A stretch of 64,000 bases of DNA from an uncultured Fibrobacter sp. (lineage in GTDB: Bacteria; Fibrobacterota; Fibrobacteria; Fibrobacterales; Fibrobacteraceae): NCBI GenBank assembly GCA_946414075.1, contig CAMKNA010000001.1, positions 82,210 through 146,209 on the forward strand, given 5' to 3'. The notes under the pieces are model-generated. The model was given only the letters and a program-made list of their open reading frames with translations, ran no database searches and was not told where the DNA came from. Positions 17,963 to 26,112 of the stretch are shown piece after piece (positions within the stretch are counted from its first letter, which is position 1; every line of letters starts with the position of its first letter). The position numbers and the translations under genes are program-made.

Positions 17963-19354
17963 ATGCCCATTCAACCCCTGCCCTACGCCCAACGGCTCCG
18001 CAACCGCATCATCGCCCTGGGGATATTCGCGACCCTGTGCTTCATGATAGGCTCCTGCATTTTCGGAGGCGGCAAAAAGCAAGAAGTCTCAAAACTTTCC
18101 GAAACACAAGAAGCGGCCATCGCCACCGTAGACTCTGCTAGCATTGCTGCCACTAGCCCCGTCAACGATAGTGCCACCACCGATTCGGGAGCGCTAGACC
18201 TGGAAACCGCCATGGCAGAGGGCACTCCCCTTAACACCCCCGAGCAAAAGACCGAAGACCTGGCCAACACCCAGGCCACCGTCACCGCAGCAATCACACC
18301 AGAAGTCCCGCCCGAAATCGAGGTCATCGACTCCACCCACATCAAGGCACAGAAGAACGTGTTCCTGGCCGAAAAGATCGACAACATGCTTCGTCGTTTC
18401 AAGCCCATGTACGGCGTCATCTTGGTGGTAGACGTGCAGACCAACGAGATTATCGCCTGGGGCGAACGTAAAGATGAAAAGGTCCAGAGCACGCCGGACT
18501 TTTTCGTGAAGAACACCTTCCCCGCCGCATCGCTAGCCAAGACTATCACCATCGCTGCCGCCATGGAAAGCAAGCGCTACTCCCTGAACACCGCCATTCC
18601 CATGATCGGCTCGTACCACACCCTGTACAAGAACCAGCTTAGGGTCAAAGAGAACTACACCGGCCCCACCATCGAACTGCAAGACGCCTACGCTATGTCT
18701 GCAAACCCGCCTCTCGCCCTCATCGGCATGAACGTAGGGGCAGGCAGGCTAAAAGACGCCGCCAAGAAGCTGGGCTACAACACCAACTTCCCCGGCGGAA
18801 TCCCCGGACGCTCCAGCTACACACCGCCCGACTCGGGTTACGGACTTGCCGAAGTGAGCTGCGGCTTTACGGAATCCACCACCCTGACGCCGCTGCTGGC
18901 GGCAGCACAGGTCCGGGCCATACTAGCAAAGAAGCCTCTTGAAATCCCCTGGGCCGCAAACCTCTCGCCTTATGCTCCCAAGAGCCGTATCGCCCTAGAG
19001 GCAGGCTCCTTCAGCGAGAACACCTACTTCGGGCTCCGTCAGGCTATGATCCGCTCTATTACCAATGGCACCGCCCGCAAGCAGATTTCTACCCGCAACA
19101 TGGCCCGCAAGAACTACAACGCTCTGGACATCGGCGGAAAGACCGGCTCCCTAGACGGGCACGACCCCTACGGCCGTTACGAATGGTTCAAGGGATTCGC
19201 CCAATCCAAGGAAGACCCCAAGAAGGCCATCGTGGTGGTCATCTTGCAGATTCACGACTTGCAGAAGGTCCGCAGCCAGCCGGCCACCCAGGTGGCCGCC
19301 ATGATCATGAACTACTGGGCGCACCAGAATTTGAACACCAAGAAAGGAAACTAA
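17963..19354 (+). CDS. Penicillin-binding transpeptidase-domain protein
   Basis: Predicted D,D-transpeptidase acting on peptidoglycan in the periplasm. It has 463 residues: an N-terminal anchor (IIALGIFATLCFMIGSCIF), a Ser/Thr/Glu-rich linker to about residue 120, then the transpeptidase fold. All three active-site motifs can be read: SLAK (Ser near residue 191, in FPAASLAKT), SAN near 246, and KTG in GGKTGSLDG near 393. It lacks the N-terminal dimerisation domain of classical class B PBPs, so it is a small PBP2/PbpA-like form. The Cys of GSCIF could be a lipobox. It lies between orn and lgt with 1-3 bp gaps. Confidence 0.88.
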   Translation: MPIQPLPYAQRLRNRIIALGIFATLCFMIGSCIFGGGKKQEVSKLSETQEAAIATVDSASIAATSPVNDSATTDSGALDLETAMAEGTPLNTPEQKTEDLANTQATVTAAITPEVPPEIEVIDSTHIKAQKNVFLAEKIDNMLRRFKPMYGVILVVDVQTNEIIAWGERKDEKVQSTPDFFVKNTFPAASLAKTITIAAAMESKRYSLNTAIPMIGSYHTLYKNQLRVKENYTGPTIELQDAYAMSANPPLALIGMNVGAGRLKDAAKKLGYNTNFPGGIPGRSSYTPPDSGYGLAEVSCGFTESTTLTPLLAAAQVRAILAKKPLEIPWAANLSPYAPKSRIALEAGSFSENTYFGLRQAMIRSITNGTARKQISTRNMARKNYNALDIGGKTGSLDGHDPYGRYEWFKGFAQSKEDPKKAIVVVILQIHDLQKVRSQPATQVAAMIMNYWAHQNLNTKKGN

Positions 19355-19355
19355 C

Positions 19356-20213
19356 ATGGATTTGTCCTGGTGGAACCTGATTCCCACATACTTCGACGGA
19401 ACCGCATTTACGCTGGGGAGTTTCCCCGTGCGCTGGTACGGAATCATGTACATCTTCGCCTTCGCCACGGGCTACCTCACCCTTTTGCACATCAACAAAA
19501 AAGAGAACCTGGGCTACACCAAGGAACAGTTCGACAGCCTGTTCACCTGGATTATCGCGGGCATCATCATCGGTGCACGACTGGGCTACGTGTTCTTCTA
19601 CAAGGCAGACTACTACCTCGCCAACCCCACCGAAATCCTGATTCCCATGAGCAACGGGCACTTCGTGGGCATCTCGGGCATGAGTTACCACGGCGGGCTA
19701 ATCCTTGGCACCGTGTTCACCATCATCGGCATCAAGCGCAACAAGATGGACCTGTGGAAAACCCTGAACCTGTGTTTTTTGCTGGCGCCGCTGGCCTACA
19801 CCTGGGGACGCTACGGCAACTTTATCAACGGGGAACTCTTCGGCGAAGTGACCACAAGCCCCATCGGCATGTGGTTTCCGCTGGCAAAAGACAGCATGGT
19901 GACCCCGCCTGTGCTACACCACCCGAGCCAGCTCTACGAGATGCTTTTCGAAGGCGTTCTTTTGTTCGTAGCGCTGTACAACCTGCGTCGCATCCCCATT
20001 CTCTACGACAAGATGCCCTGCCTGTACCTGATGGGCTACGGCATCGCACGGTTCTTCATCGAGTTCTTCCGCATGCCCGACGCGCACCTGGGCCGTGTGG
20101 ACCTGTTCGGCATGAGCCGCGGCCAGACGCTCTGCAGCCTCATGATTTTGACCGGCCTCATTTGGCTGATCGTGTTGATTGTCCGGCAGAGGAAAGCTGC
20201 CGCTAGGGGTTAG
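19356..20213 (+). CDS. lgt: Prolipoprotein diacylglyceryl transferase
   Basis: Inner-membrane enzyme that transfers diacylglyceryl from phosphatidylglycerol to the lipobox cysteine, the first step of lipoprotein maturation. The 285 residues contain seven predicted helices. Family landmarks are PVRWYGIMYI near the N-terminus, GARLGYVFFY, SYHGGLI, the signature GRYGNFINGELFGE, and HPSQLYE. It starts one base after the PBP stop and ends the operon before a terminator. Several lipoproteins elsewhere in this window would be its substrates. Confidence 0.97.
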   Translation: MDLSWWNLIPTYFDGTAFTLGSFPVRWYGIMYIFAFATGYLTLLHINKKENLGYTKEQFDSLFTWIIAGIIIGARLGYVFFYKADYYLANPTEILIPMSNGHFVGISGMSYHGGLILGTVFTIIGIKRNKMDLWKTLNLCFLLAPLAYTWGRYGNFINGELFGEVTTSPIGMWFPLAKDSMVTPPVLHHPSQLYEMLFEGVLLFVALYNLRRIPILYDKMPCLYLMGYGIARFFIEFFRMPDAHLGRVDLFGMSRGQTLCSLMILTGLIWLIVLIVRQRKAAARG

Positions 20214-20239
20214 GTAGTAGGTTGTAGGTATTAGGGCTG

Positions 20240-20260
20240 CAGGGGGAAGTCTCCCCTTTT
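20240..20260 (+). terminator. Probable terminator of the orn-PBP-lgt run
   Basis: GGGGGA-AG-TCTCCCC forms a short GC-rich hairpin followed by TTTT, 27 bp after the lgt stop. Confidence 0.65.
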
Positions 20261-20294
20261 GTCATGCCGGGCTTGACCCGGCATCACTTTTTCA
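20261..20294. repeat. REP-like palindrome, possible second terminator
   Basis: GTC is followed by ATGCCGGG-CTTGA-CCCGGCAT, an 8 bp perfect stem, then CACTTTTT. The GTCAT(G/T)CCGG core recurs in inverted form at 35569-35580 in this window. It may act as a terminator as well as an intergenic repeat. Confidence 0.6.
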
Positions 20295-20486
20295 CACCAT
20301 CATAAAAGTTTTCTTTACAAGGCTTTTTTCGGCCTATACCTCCGTCTTATATGCAGATAAGCACACCAAAAACGGAGGCAACACGCGAAATGAGACAAAA
20401 TACACACAAAAACACTTGCATTTTAAGTGTATTTTATGTAATTTTAATGGATAAAACACACAAAAACCACACAATTGAGGTAAAAA
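20295..20486 (+). promoter_or_regulatory. Antitoxin upstream region with inverted repeats
   Basis: This region holds CCTCCGT (20339-20345) paired with ACGGAGG (20372-20378), and a perfect inverted repeat ACACTT (20412-20417) / AAGTGT (20425-20430) with a 7 nt spacer. A Shine-Dalgarno-like TGAGGT lies just before the antitoxin ATG. The second repeat is a plausible operator, since RelB/DinJ antitoxins usually bind such palindromes. No coding signal was seen. Confidence 0.5.
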
Positions 20487-20768
20487 ATGGCCAACCTGAC
20501 AATCACACTGGACGACGAAGATAAAAAAGGCATTGCCGATTTCTGCGAAAAAGTCGGGATGACCATTTCCGGACTCTACAACGTGTTCACCAAGCAAGTC
20601 CTGCGCGAAGGAAAAATACCCTTCGAAATAGGCATTGACCGCCCAAACCGCGAAACCATCAAGGCCATGAAAGAAGGTGACAAGCTCATCGAGAAATACA
20701 GGAAGAACCCCTCTTCGATAAAGACCTATAACACCGTCAACGACATCATGAGGGCAATGCTCAAGTGA
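20487..20768 (+). CDS. RelB/DinJ-family antitoxin (orphan)
   Basis: Antitoxin-like DNA-binding protein of 93 residues. The N-terminus MANLTITLDDEDKKGIADFCEKVGMTISGLYNVFTKQVLREGKIPFEI has the ribbon-helix-helix layout of RelB/DinJ proteins, including the GMTISG.YN.F turn and the IPFEI end that connects to the toxin-binding tail. The C-terminal half is a charged helix. The usual YafQ/RelE-type toxin gene should follow directly. Only a short in-frame remnant of its end is found (20805-20873). Antitoxin function is inferred from the family. Confidence 0.85.
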   Translation: MANLTITLDDEDKKGIADFCEKVGMTISGLYNVFTKQVLREGKIPFEIGIDRPNRETIKAMKEGDKLIEKYRKNPSSIKTYNTVNDIMRAMLK

Positions 20769-20804
20769 TTGACTTTCCCAAACAAAACACAAAATAATCT
20801 ATCA

Positions 20805-20873
20805 GAAAAAGACGACATCCTTATTCTTGAACTGACCCGCACGGGAACACACGCAGACTTGTTTGATTTGTAA
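20805..20873 (+). pseudogene. Remnant of a YafQ/RelE-family toxin C-terminus
   Basis: In the frame starting at 20805 the sequence reads EKDDILILELTRTGTHADLF and ends DL-stop at 20871-20873. The LxLxRTGTHxDLF ending is the usual C-terminus of YafQ-type mRNA interferases. Only about 20 codons remain. The antitoxin stop is 36 bp upstream and no room is left for the roughly 70 missing residues. A deletion inside the toxin gene is the simplest reading. Confidence 0.7.
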
Positions 20874-20876
20874 TTC

Positions 20877-22190
20877 CTACCGGTGTTCGTTGGTGGTCTT
20901 CGTTAGGCTGCGGAAAAAGGCAAGCTCTTCAAAGTCATCTTTCAGCAGGTCAATGGCCTCCCCTATCATGTAGAGGGAGCCAGTCACCAGCACAGGCGAT
21001 GTCATTATGTTGTTCAGAACATCTTTTGAAAGAGGACCTGTAGAAGCCACCTTCTGACCCATGTCCGTCAGGATATTCGCAATCTCAGCCGGCTCCCTGA
21101 ATCGCTCGTAAGGAGTCCGCACCAGGTGCCACTCCGAAACGCAGGGCGCCAAAAGCTTGAGCATTTCATCTACATCCTTGTCCTTGAGGGCGCCAAAGAC
21201 GCAAGGGAACTTTTGGCCAGGAAAGTTCTTTTCCAGGGTTTCAGCCAAACGACGGGCCGCGTGGGAATTGTGGGTCCCGTCCAAAATGTAGCGAACCATT
21301 CCGCCGGCACCCTTGAGCAGTTGCATACGCCCTGGCCAGGAACGGGTCTTCAATGCCTTCAGCGCAAGCTTGTCGTCATAGCGGCCCGCCGCGGATCGAC
21401 CCGCAGCAGAGGCGTCGGAATCCAGCACCAACCTCGCCGCCGCCATAGAAAGGCTAGCGTTCTCTACATAATGATGCCCCAGGTTGGGCAGCTCAATGTC
21501 TTCGCGGGTCCCCGGTACCAGAATTTCTGCATTGTCGGCGGCGGCGAACTCCCGAGCCTCCGCAAGCAGGCTTTCAGAGAGCCCGCCAACTACAAAAGTT
21601 TTGGCCCGCACGGTTCCATGCGCAGCTCCTTGTGCATTTGACAATACCGCCATCTTTTCCTTAAGTATGGCACTTTCCGTAGAGCCCAGGACTTCGGTAT
21701 GTTCCAGCCCGATGCTGGTGACCGCCGCCACATTGCCGCAGGCGACAGCGGTAGAGTCCAGACGGCCCCCCATGCCCGCTTCCAGCACGGCCACCTGCAC
21801 GCCCTGCTCCCGAAAATACAGGAAACAGACCACCGTCAAGACTTCAAAGAATGTGGGCTCCACATGAACCGACTCTGCGGCGGCCTTCACCTGCAACAAA
21901 AGCCTATCCAGGTCGGCCTCGCCTATGGTCAAATCATTCACGCGGATGCGTTCCCGCAGGCTTACCAGGTGGGGGCTGGTGAAAAGTCCCGTCTTGATTC
22001 CGTGGGCCTGCAAAATTCCCGAAAGGTAGTAGCTGCAGGAGCCCTTCCCGTTGGTGCCTACCACATGGACGGTGCGGAAAGCCCTTTGCGGGTCGCCCAG
22101 GGCGGCGCAAATCTTGAATGTGGACTCAAGCCCTGGCACCATGCCAAACATCAGCCTTGACTCCAAATATTGCATGCCTGCGGAATTCAT
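20877..22190 (-). CDS. folC: Bifunctional dihydrofolate/folylpolyglutamate synthase
   Basis: Cytosolic ATP-dependent ligase that adds glutamate to dihydropteroate and to reduced folates. About 437 residues. The start is taken at the ATG at 22190 (MNSAGMQYLESRL); the track start at 22196 uses GTG. The P-loop GTNGKGSCSYYL lies near residue 45, followed by the FTSPHLVSLRERIRVN motif and GMGGRLDST. Later, DGTHNSHAARRL matches the Mur-ligase C-terminal domain. It converges with the toxin remnant with only 3 bp between. It diverges from the endonuclease gene over a 41 bp AT-rich region. Confidence 0.94.
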   Translation of the reverse strand: MNSAGMQYLESRLMFGMVPGLESTFKICAALGDPQRAFRTVHVVGTNGKGSCSYYLSGILQAHGIKTGLFTSPHLVSLRERIRVNDLTIGEADLDRLLLQVKAAAESVHVEPTFFEVLTVVCFLYFREQGVQVAVLEAGMGGRLDSTAVACGNVAAVTSIGLEHTEVLGSTESAILKEKMAVLSNAQGAAHGTVRAKTFVVGGLSESLLAEAREFAAADNAEILVPGTREDIELPNLGHHYVENASLSMAAARLVLDSDASAAGRSAAGRYDDKLALKALKTRSWPGRMQLLKGAGGMVRYILDGTHNSHAARRLAETLEKNFPGQKFPCVFGALKDKDVDEMLKLLAPCVSEWHLVRTPYERFREPAEIANILTDMGQKVASTGPLSKDVLNNIMTSPVLVTGSLYMIGEAIDLLKDDFEELAFFRSLTKTTNEHR

Positions 22191-22231
22191 GGGCACAAAT
22201 GTAGTTTTTTATCTATATTCAAAATATACCT

Positions 22232-22987
22232 ATGTTTCTTATTTCCACATTCCGGCAGGCGGTGCGGCACTCCATTGCGCTTGCGGTTTTGGCGTTTTCC
22301 ATTTCCCTTGCCGCCGTGGACAAGCCCCCCCCTCCCCAGCACTACAACTACCGGGGAGCCGGCCAGCAGATGAAGCGCATCTACTACGGCGACCTGCAAG
22401 AGACGCTTTATTGCGGCTGCAAGTATAGCGACAAGAAGAAGGTGGACTACAGCACCTGCGAGTTTCAGCCCCGGGACAATCCACGCCGCAAGAGTTTCAA
22501 GCGTGCCGAATCGGTGGAGTGGGAGCATATAGTCACCGCACACAACATGGGGCACTTTATGCCCTGCTGGCAAGAGGGCGGCCGCAAAAACTGCAGCGCA
22601 AACGATACTTTGTTCAAAATCCTGGAAGGGGATTTGCACAACCTCTACCCTGCCATTGGCGAGGTGAACGGGGACCGTAGCAACTTCATGTATTCCCAGT
22701 GGACCAACAACCCTTCCCCTATGTACGGGAACTGCAAGACCATCGTGGATTTCCAGATGAAAAAGGTCCAGCCCAGGGAAGAAATCCGGGGGCTCATCGC
22801 CCGGGTGCATTTCTACATGGAAAAGACCTACGGCATCAAGCTTTCCGGCCAGGACCGCAAGCTTTTCGAAGCCTGGGACAAGATGTACCCCGTCACCGAA
22901 AGGGAATGCGAGCGGGACCGCCGTATTTTCAAGGTCCAGGGGGACCACAACCCCTTCGTCTTTGAAAAATGCCAAGACAAGCCCTAG
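22232..22987 (+). CDS. Endonuclease I (EndA/Vvn-type secreted nuclease)
   Basis: Exported non-specific DNA/RNA endonuclease of 251 residues. A signal peptide (residues 1-28, SIALAVLAFSISLAAVD) is followed by the ELYYGDLQ..YCGC-like start of the nuclease fold, here RIYYGDLQETLYCGCKY. The beta-beta-alpha-metal active site is visible as VEWEHIVTAHNMG, and DLHNLYPAIGEVNGDRSN provides the conserved asparagine/metal-ligand region. Paired cysteines suit a periplasmic or extracellular enzyme. TATATT lies 12 nt before the ATG. Its last bases precede the secreted pectate-lyase-like gene by 38 bp, and a nutritional role is possible. Confidence 0.93.
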   Translation: MFLISTFRQAVRHSIALAVLAFSISLAAVDKPPPPQHYNYRGAGQQMKRIYYGDLQETLYCGCKYSDKKKVDYSTCEFQPRDNPRRKSFKRAESVEWEHIVTAHNMGHFMPCWQEGGRKNCSANDTLFKILEGDLHNLYPAIGEVNGDRSNFMYSQWTNNPSPMYGNCKTIVDFQMKKVQPREEIRGLIARVHFYMEKTYGIKLSGQDRKLFEAWDKMYPVTERECERDRRIFKVQGDHNPFVFEKCQDKP

Positions 22988-23025
22988 ACAAAAACTTAAT
23001 TTTGAAGGCGTATAACGAGGTTTTC

Positions 23026-26000
23026 ATGTTTCGTGTTTTTTCGTTTTGTCTTGTACTGATTTTAAGCCTGTCCACCACGGCCCTTTCCCAGGTGACCTTC
23101 CCTCTGGGTTCCAACGTCGTCGACGTGACCAAGGCACCCTATGGCGCCAAGGCCGACGGAAAAACCGATGACACGGAGGCCATCCAAAAGGCACTGAACG
23201 ACCACCCCGACGGGGACTATATCATCTATTTGCCCCACGGCATCTACAGGGTCACCAACACATTGACCTGGCCCGCCAGCGAAAAACCCGAACAGGCCTA
23301 CAGCCGCACCATCTTGCAGGGCGCAAGCATCGGCGGCACCATCATCGCCCTGGCCGACGAATGCCAAGGGTTCACTAACCCCGATTTCCCGGCCCCCGTG
23401 CTCTTTACCGGCGAAGGGCCCGGGCTCAAACCCAGAAACTCCATCCGCGACATTACCATCCGTACTGGCAAAAGGAACGCCGGTGCCGTCGGCATCCGTT
23501 TCAACGCCGCCCAACAGGGCACCATCAAGAATGTGAAGGTGTATTCCGGAGATAGCGCGGGCATCTACGGTATTGACCTGGGACATACCGAAAACATCGG
23601 CCCCCTGCTTCTGGAAAACGTAGAAGTCCAGGGCTTCGAGACAGGCGTGTTCATTGCGGGCAAGACCAACAACATAACCATGGAACATGTGACCCTGGGC
23701 GGACAAAAGAAATACGGTCTTGAAAACGACGGACAGATGGTGTCCAACCGCGGGCTCCGTTTTAAGGGCGATGTACCTGCCGTGTTCAACCATGGCGAAG
23801 GCGCGTCTATGGTCCTGGTGGATGCCACCCTGGAATACAACCGGACAAACAAATCCAAGCCGGCCACCGCCATCGAAAATGATGGGCAGCTGTTCGCCCG
23901 CTCCGTCAACACCAGCAGGTTCCAGGAAATCATCAAGAGCGTCCAGAAACCCGCCATTGAAACCTATGTGGGTAACGAGATTGTGGAATTCGTGACCCAG
24001 GCCCCACTCCAGCTCTGCCACAGCCCCAAGCAGTCCATGCGTCTGCCGGTAGCAGAGACTCCCAACCTGAACGACCAGAAGTCCGATTCCTGGACTACCA
24101 TCGCCGGTGACTACGGCGGAAAGATGAACACCGGTTCCGACGACGCCAAGGCTATACAAGACGCTATCGACGACGGTGCCGAGACCATCTACTTCCCGCC
24201 CGGAGGCCGCTGGACCATCAACCGCGACATCTACCTGCGCAACCGTATCCGTCGGGTACTCGGGACCGAAGGCCGAATCGATGGAAAGGGCAAGTTTATC
24301 ATCGAGGATGGCGCCTTCAACGAAATCACCATCGAACGGTTCTCTGAATTCGGAAACGGCATCATCCACAAGTCCAAGCGCGCCGTGCTCCTGAAAAACA
24401 TGATGTTCAAGTCCTTCGAGACCAACGAGCTGGGCGTAGGCGACATCTACATGGAAGACGTTTCCGTCGGTTCTATCCAAATAAACCAGCAGCACCTCTG
24501 GGGCCGCCAGATTTCCATGTTCTCCGACACCAAGGGCGCCAAGATCCAGAACAATGGCGGAATTATATGGATTCTGGGGCTTACTTCCAAGGACGGCAAC
24601 ACCATCCTGCAGAACTACAACGAAGGTGCCGCGGAACTTTTGGGCGTGCAGGTCATCGCCAGCGACAAGGCCAAGACCACCCCCATGTTCATCAACGACA
24701 ACGGGAGCCTTTCCATCGAGGGGCTCAAGGAAGTCCTGACCCGCGGGAACCCCTACAAGAAAATTGTGGAAGAATCCCGCATGGGTTCTGCCATTTTCGC
24801 CCTGACAGACGCCCAGCTTGAAAAGAACAGCACCGGTGGCGTGAACATGGCCCTCTACACGGGCTACGCTCCCAAGCAGGGCCAGAACGAGGCGCCGAAG
24901 GTCTCCTTCGCCGACGAGATGATCGTGGTGCAGCCGGGCAAGATCCACCTGGTGGGAACCGTCGAGGACGACGGTCGTGGCAATGGCCTTTGCAGGGACC
25001 CGGTGCTCTGGCGCAAAGGCGTTGGTCCCGGTAAGGTCATCTTCTCCGACACCGCCGATTACGAGACGGATGTCTCCTTTACCGGTAGTGGCCGCTACAA
25101 CCTGATTTTTAAGGCCGACGACGGAACAAAGACCGGCGCCGACACCGGGAAGGTCTATGTGTTCGACAAGAAGTACACCACCATCGACAACACAGGCGAC
25201 GGTGCTCCAAGCGGCAAGGGCGTGGACACCTGGATCTCCTCTTTCGACAACTTTACCCCCCATAATAACGATGCGGCACTCAGGGTGGCAAACGACACCA
25301 ACGACGCGGGCAAGATTTACCTGAAGTTCGACCTGTCCGCCCTGCCGGGACCGCTCTTCGATGCAGGCCTGAAGCTGGAATACAACGCCGACTCCCTGAA
25401 AAAGCCGGTGCAGTTCAACATATTCGGTCTGAAAGAAACTTCTCGCGAGATGGATTTTGGCGAGGGCAAGCTGGGCGTAGACTGGCGTGGCGACGAACTG
25501 ACCTGGGAAAACGCTCCTGCAAACCTTCCCCAGCCCGGTGGCCACTTCAACATCCGCAAGAACTCCGGCGGTGGCATCGACACCAAGCATGCGGACTTCC
25601 TGGGGCTCATTACGCTTAACCCCAAGGCTCCGCTGGGCGCCTTCCTCAGGACCCCAACCCTGACGGAGTTCTTCAAGAGGAAGCACCCCTCCAACATGTA
25701 CACCCTGATCCTCACCGCCGTGGATCCTGGAGAGACCATCATCCACTCCCACAACCAGAGCAGGGCTCTCGCCCCGGCGCTCTATGTGGGCTATTTCGAC
25801 AACACCCGCTCCGTAAGCGGCGATGTGATGGAAGGTGGCTACACACTCACCAAGGTGCACATCGACATTTACTCCCTGGAATGCGATTTCGACCTGACCG
25901 TAGGGTATCCACAATTCGTGCAGATTGAAATTGTCAACGAATTCGGGCGCCGCATGCTCATGGTGGCCGCCCGTGAACTCGCTGGCGAAAAGACGACTCA

Positions 26001-26100
26001 CTTCAAGTTCAAGGCCCACGAGTTCCCCACGGGAAAGTATACCTTGAAAGTCAACGGCGAAGCCTTTAGTGCAGAACAGAAGTTCTACATCTTGAACTAG
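23026..26100 (+). CDS. Secreted double pectate-lyase-3-like beta-helix protein with a T9SS-like C-terminal domain
   Basis: Large exported protein of 1024 residues, likely polysaccharide-active or surface-bound. The start at 23026 (MFRVFSFCLVLILSLSTTALSQ) gives a clean signal peptide with AACGAGG upstream; the track start at 22969 does not. A first Pectate_lyase_3-type unit begins VTKAPYGAKADGKTDDTEAI and a second begins GDYGGKMNTGSDDAKAIQDA near residue 360. Next come an Ig-like stretch (EAPKVSFADEMIVVQPGKI) and a DNRLRE/CBM96-like module (DTWISSFDNF ... KIYLKFDLSALPG). The last 80 residues (VQIEIVNEFGRRM ... FPTGKYTLKVNG) resemble a type IX secretion sorting domain. Catalytic residues cannot be assigned, so substrate is open. 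Confidence 0.82.
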   Translation: MFRVFSFCLVLILSLSTTALSQVTFPLGSNVVDVTKAPYGAKADGKTDDTEAIQKALNDHPDGDYIIYLPHGIYRVTNTLTWPASEKPEQAYSRTILQGASIGGTIIALADECQGFTNPDFPAPVLFTGEGPGLKPRNSIRDITIRTGKRNAGAVGIRFNAAQQGTIKNVKVYSGDSAGIYGIDLGHTENIGPLLLENVEVQGFETGVFIAGKTNNITMEHVTLGGQKKYGLENDGQMVSNRGLRFKGDVPAVFNHGEGASMVLVDATLEYNRTNKSKPATAIENDGQLFARSVNTSRFQEIIKSVQKPAIETYVGNEIVEFVTQAPLQLCHSPKQSMRLPVAETPNLNDQKSDSWTTIAGDYGGKMNTGSDDAKAIQDAIDDGAETIYFPPGGRWTINRDIYLRNRIRRVLGTEGRIDGKGKFIIEDGAFNEITIERFSEFGNGIIHKSKRAVLLKNMMFKSFETNELGVGDIYMEDVSVGSIQINQQHLWGRQISMFSDTKGAKIQNNGGIIWILGLTSKDGNTILQNYNEGAAELLGVQVIASDKAKTTPMFINDNGSLSIEGLKEVLTRGNPYKKIVEESRMGSAIFALTDAQLEKNSTGGVNMALYTGYAPKQGQNEAPKVSFADEMIVVQPGKIHLVGTVEDDGRGNGLCRDPVLWRKGVGPGKVIFSDTADYETDVSFTGSGRYNLIFKADDGTKTGADTGKVYVFDKKYTTIDNTGDGAPSGKGVDTWISSFDNFTPHNNDAALRVANDTNDAGKIYLKFDLSALPGPLFDAGLKLEYNADSLKKPVQFNIFGLKETSREMDFGEGKLGVDWRGDELTWENAPANLPQPGGHFNIRKNSGGGIDTKHADFLGLITLNPKAPLGAFLRTPTLTEFFKRKHPSNMYTLILTAVDPGETIIHSHNQSRALAPALYVGYFDNTRSVSGDVMEGGYTLTKVHIDIYSLECDFDLTVGYPQFVQIEIVNEFGRRMLMVAARELAGEKTTHFKFKAHEFPTGKYTLKVNGEAFSAEQKFYILN

Positions 26101-26112
26101 GACGGCATTACG

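Noticed and set aside
20334-20792. 152-residue minus-strand ORF over the antitoxin region
   Set aside because: Covers the antitoxin and its promoter on the opposite strand and lacks any recognisable feature.
20769-20798. Short GTG-started ORF directly after the antitoxin
   Set aside because: It encodes only about ten residues and stops before the toxin-like frame; it is not a full toxin.
23062-26019. 985-residue minus-strand ORF opposite the beta-helix protein
   Set aside because: Antisense shadow caused by codon bias of the real gene; its composition has no recognisable domain.
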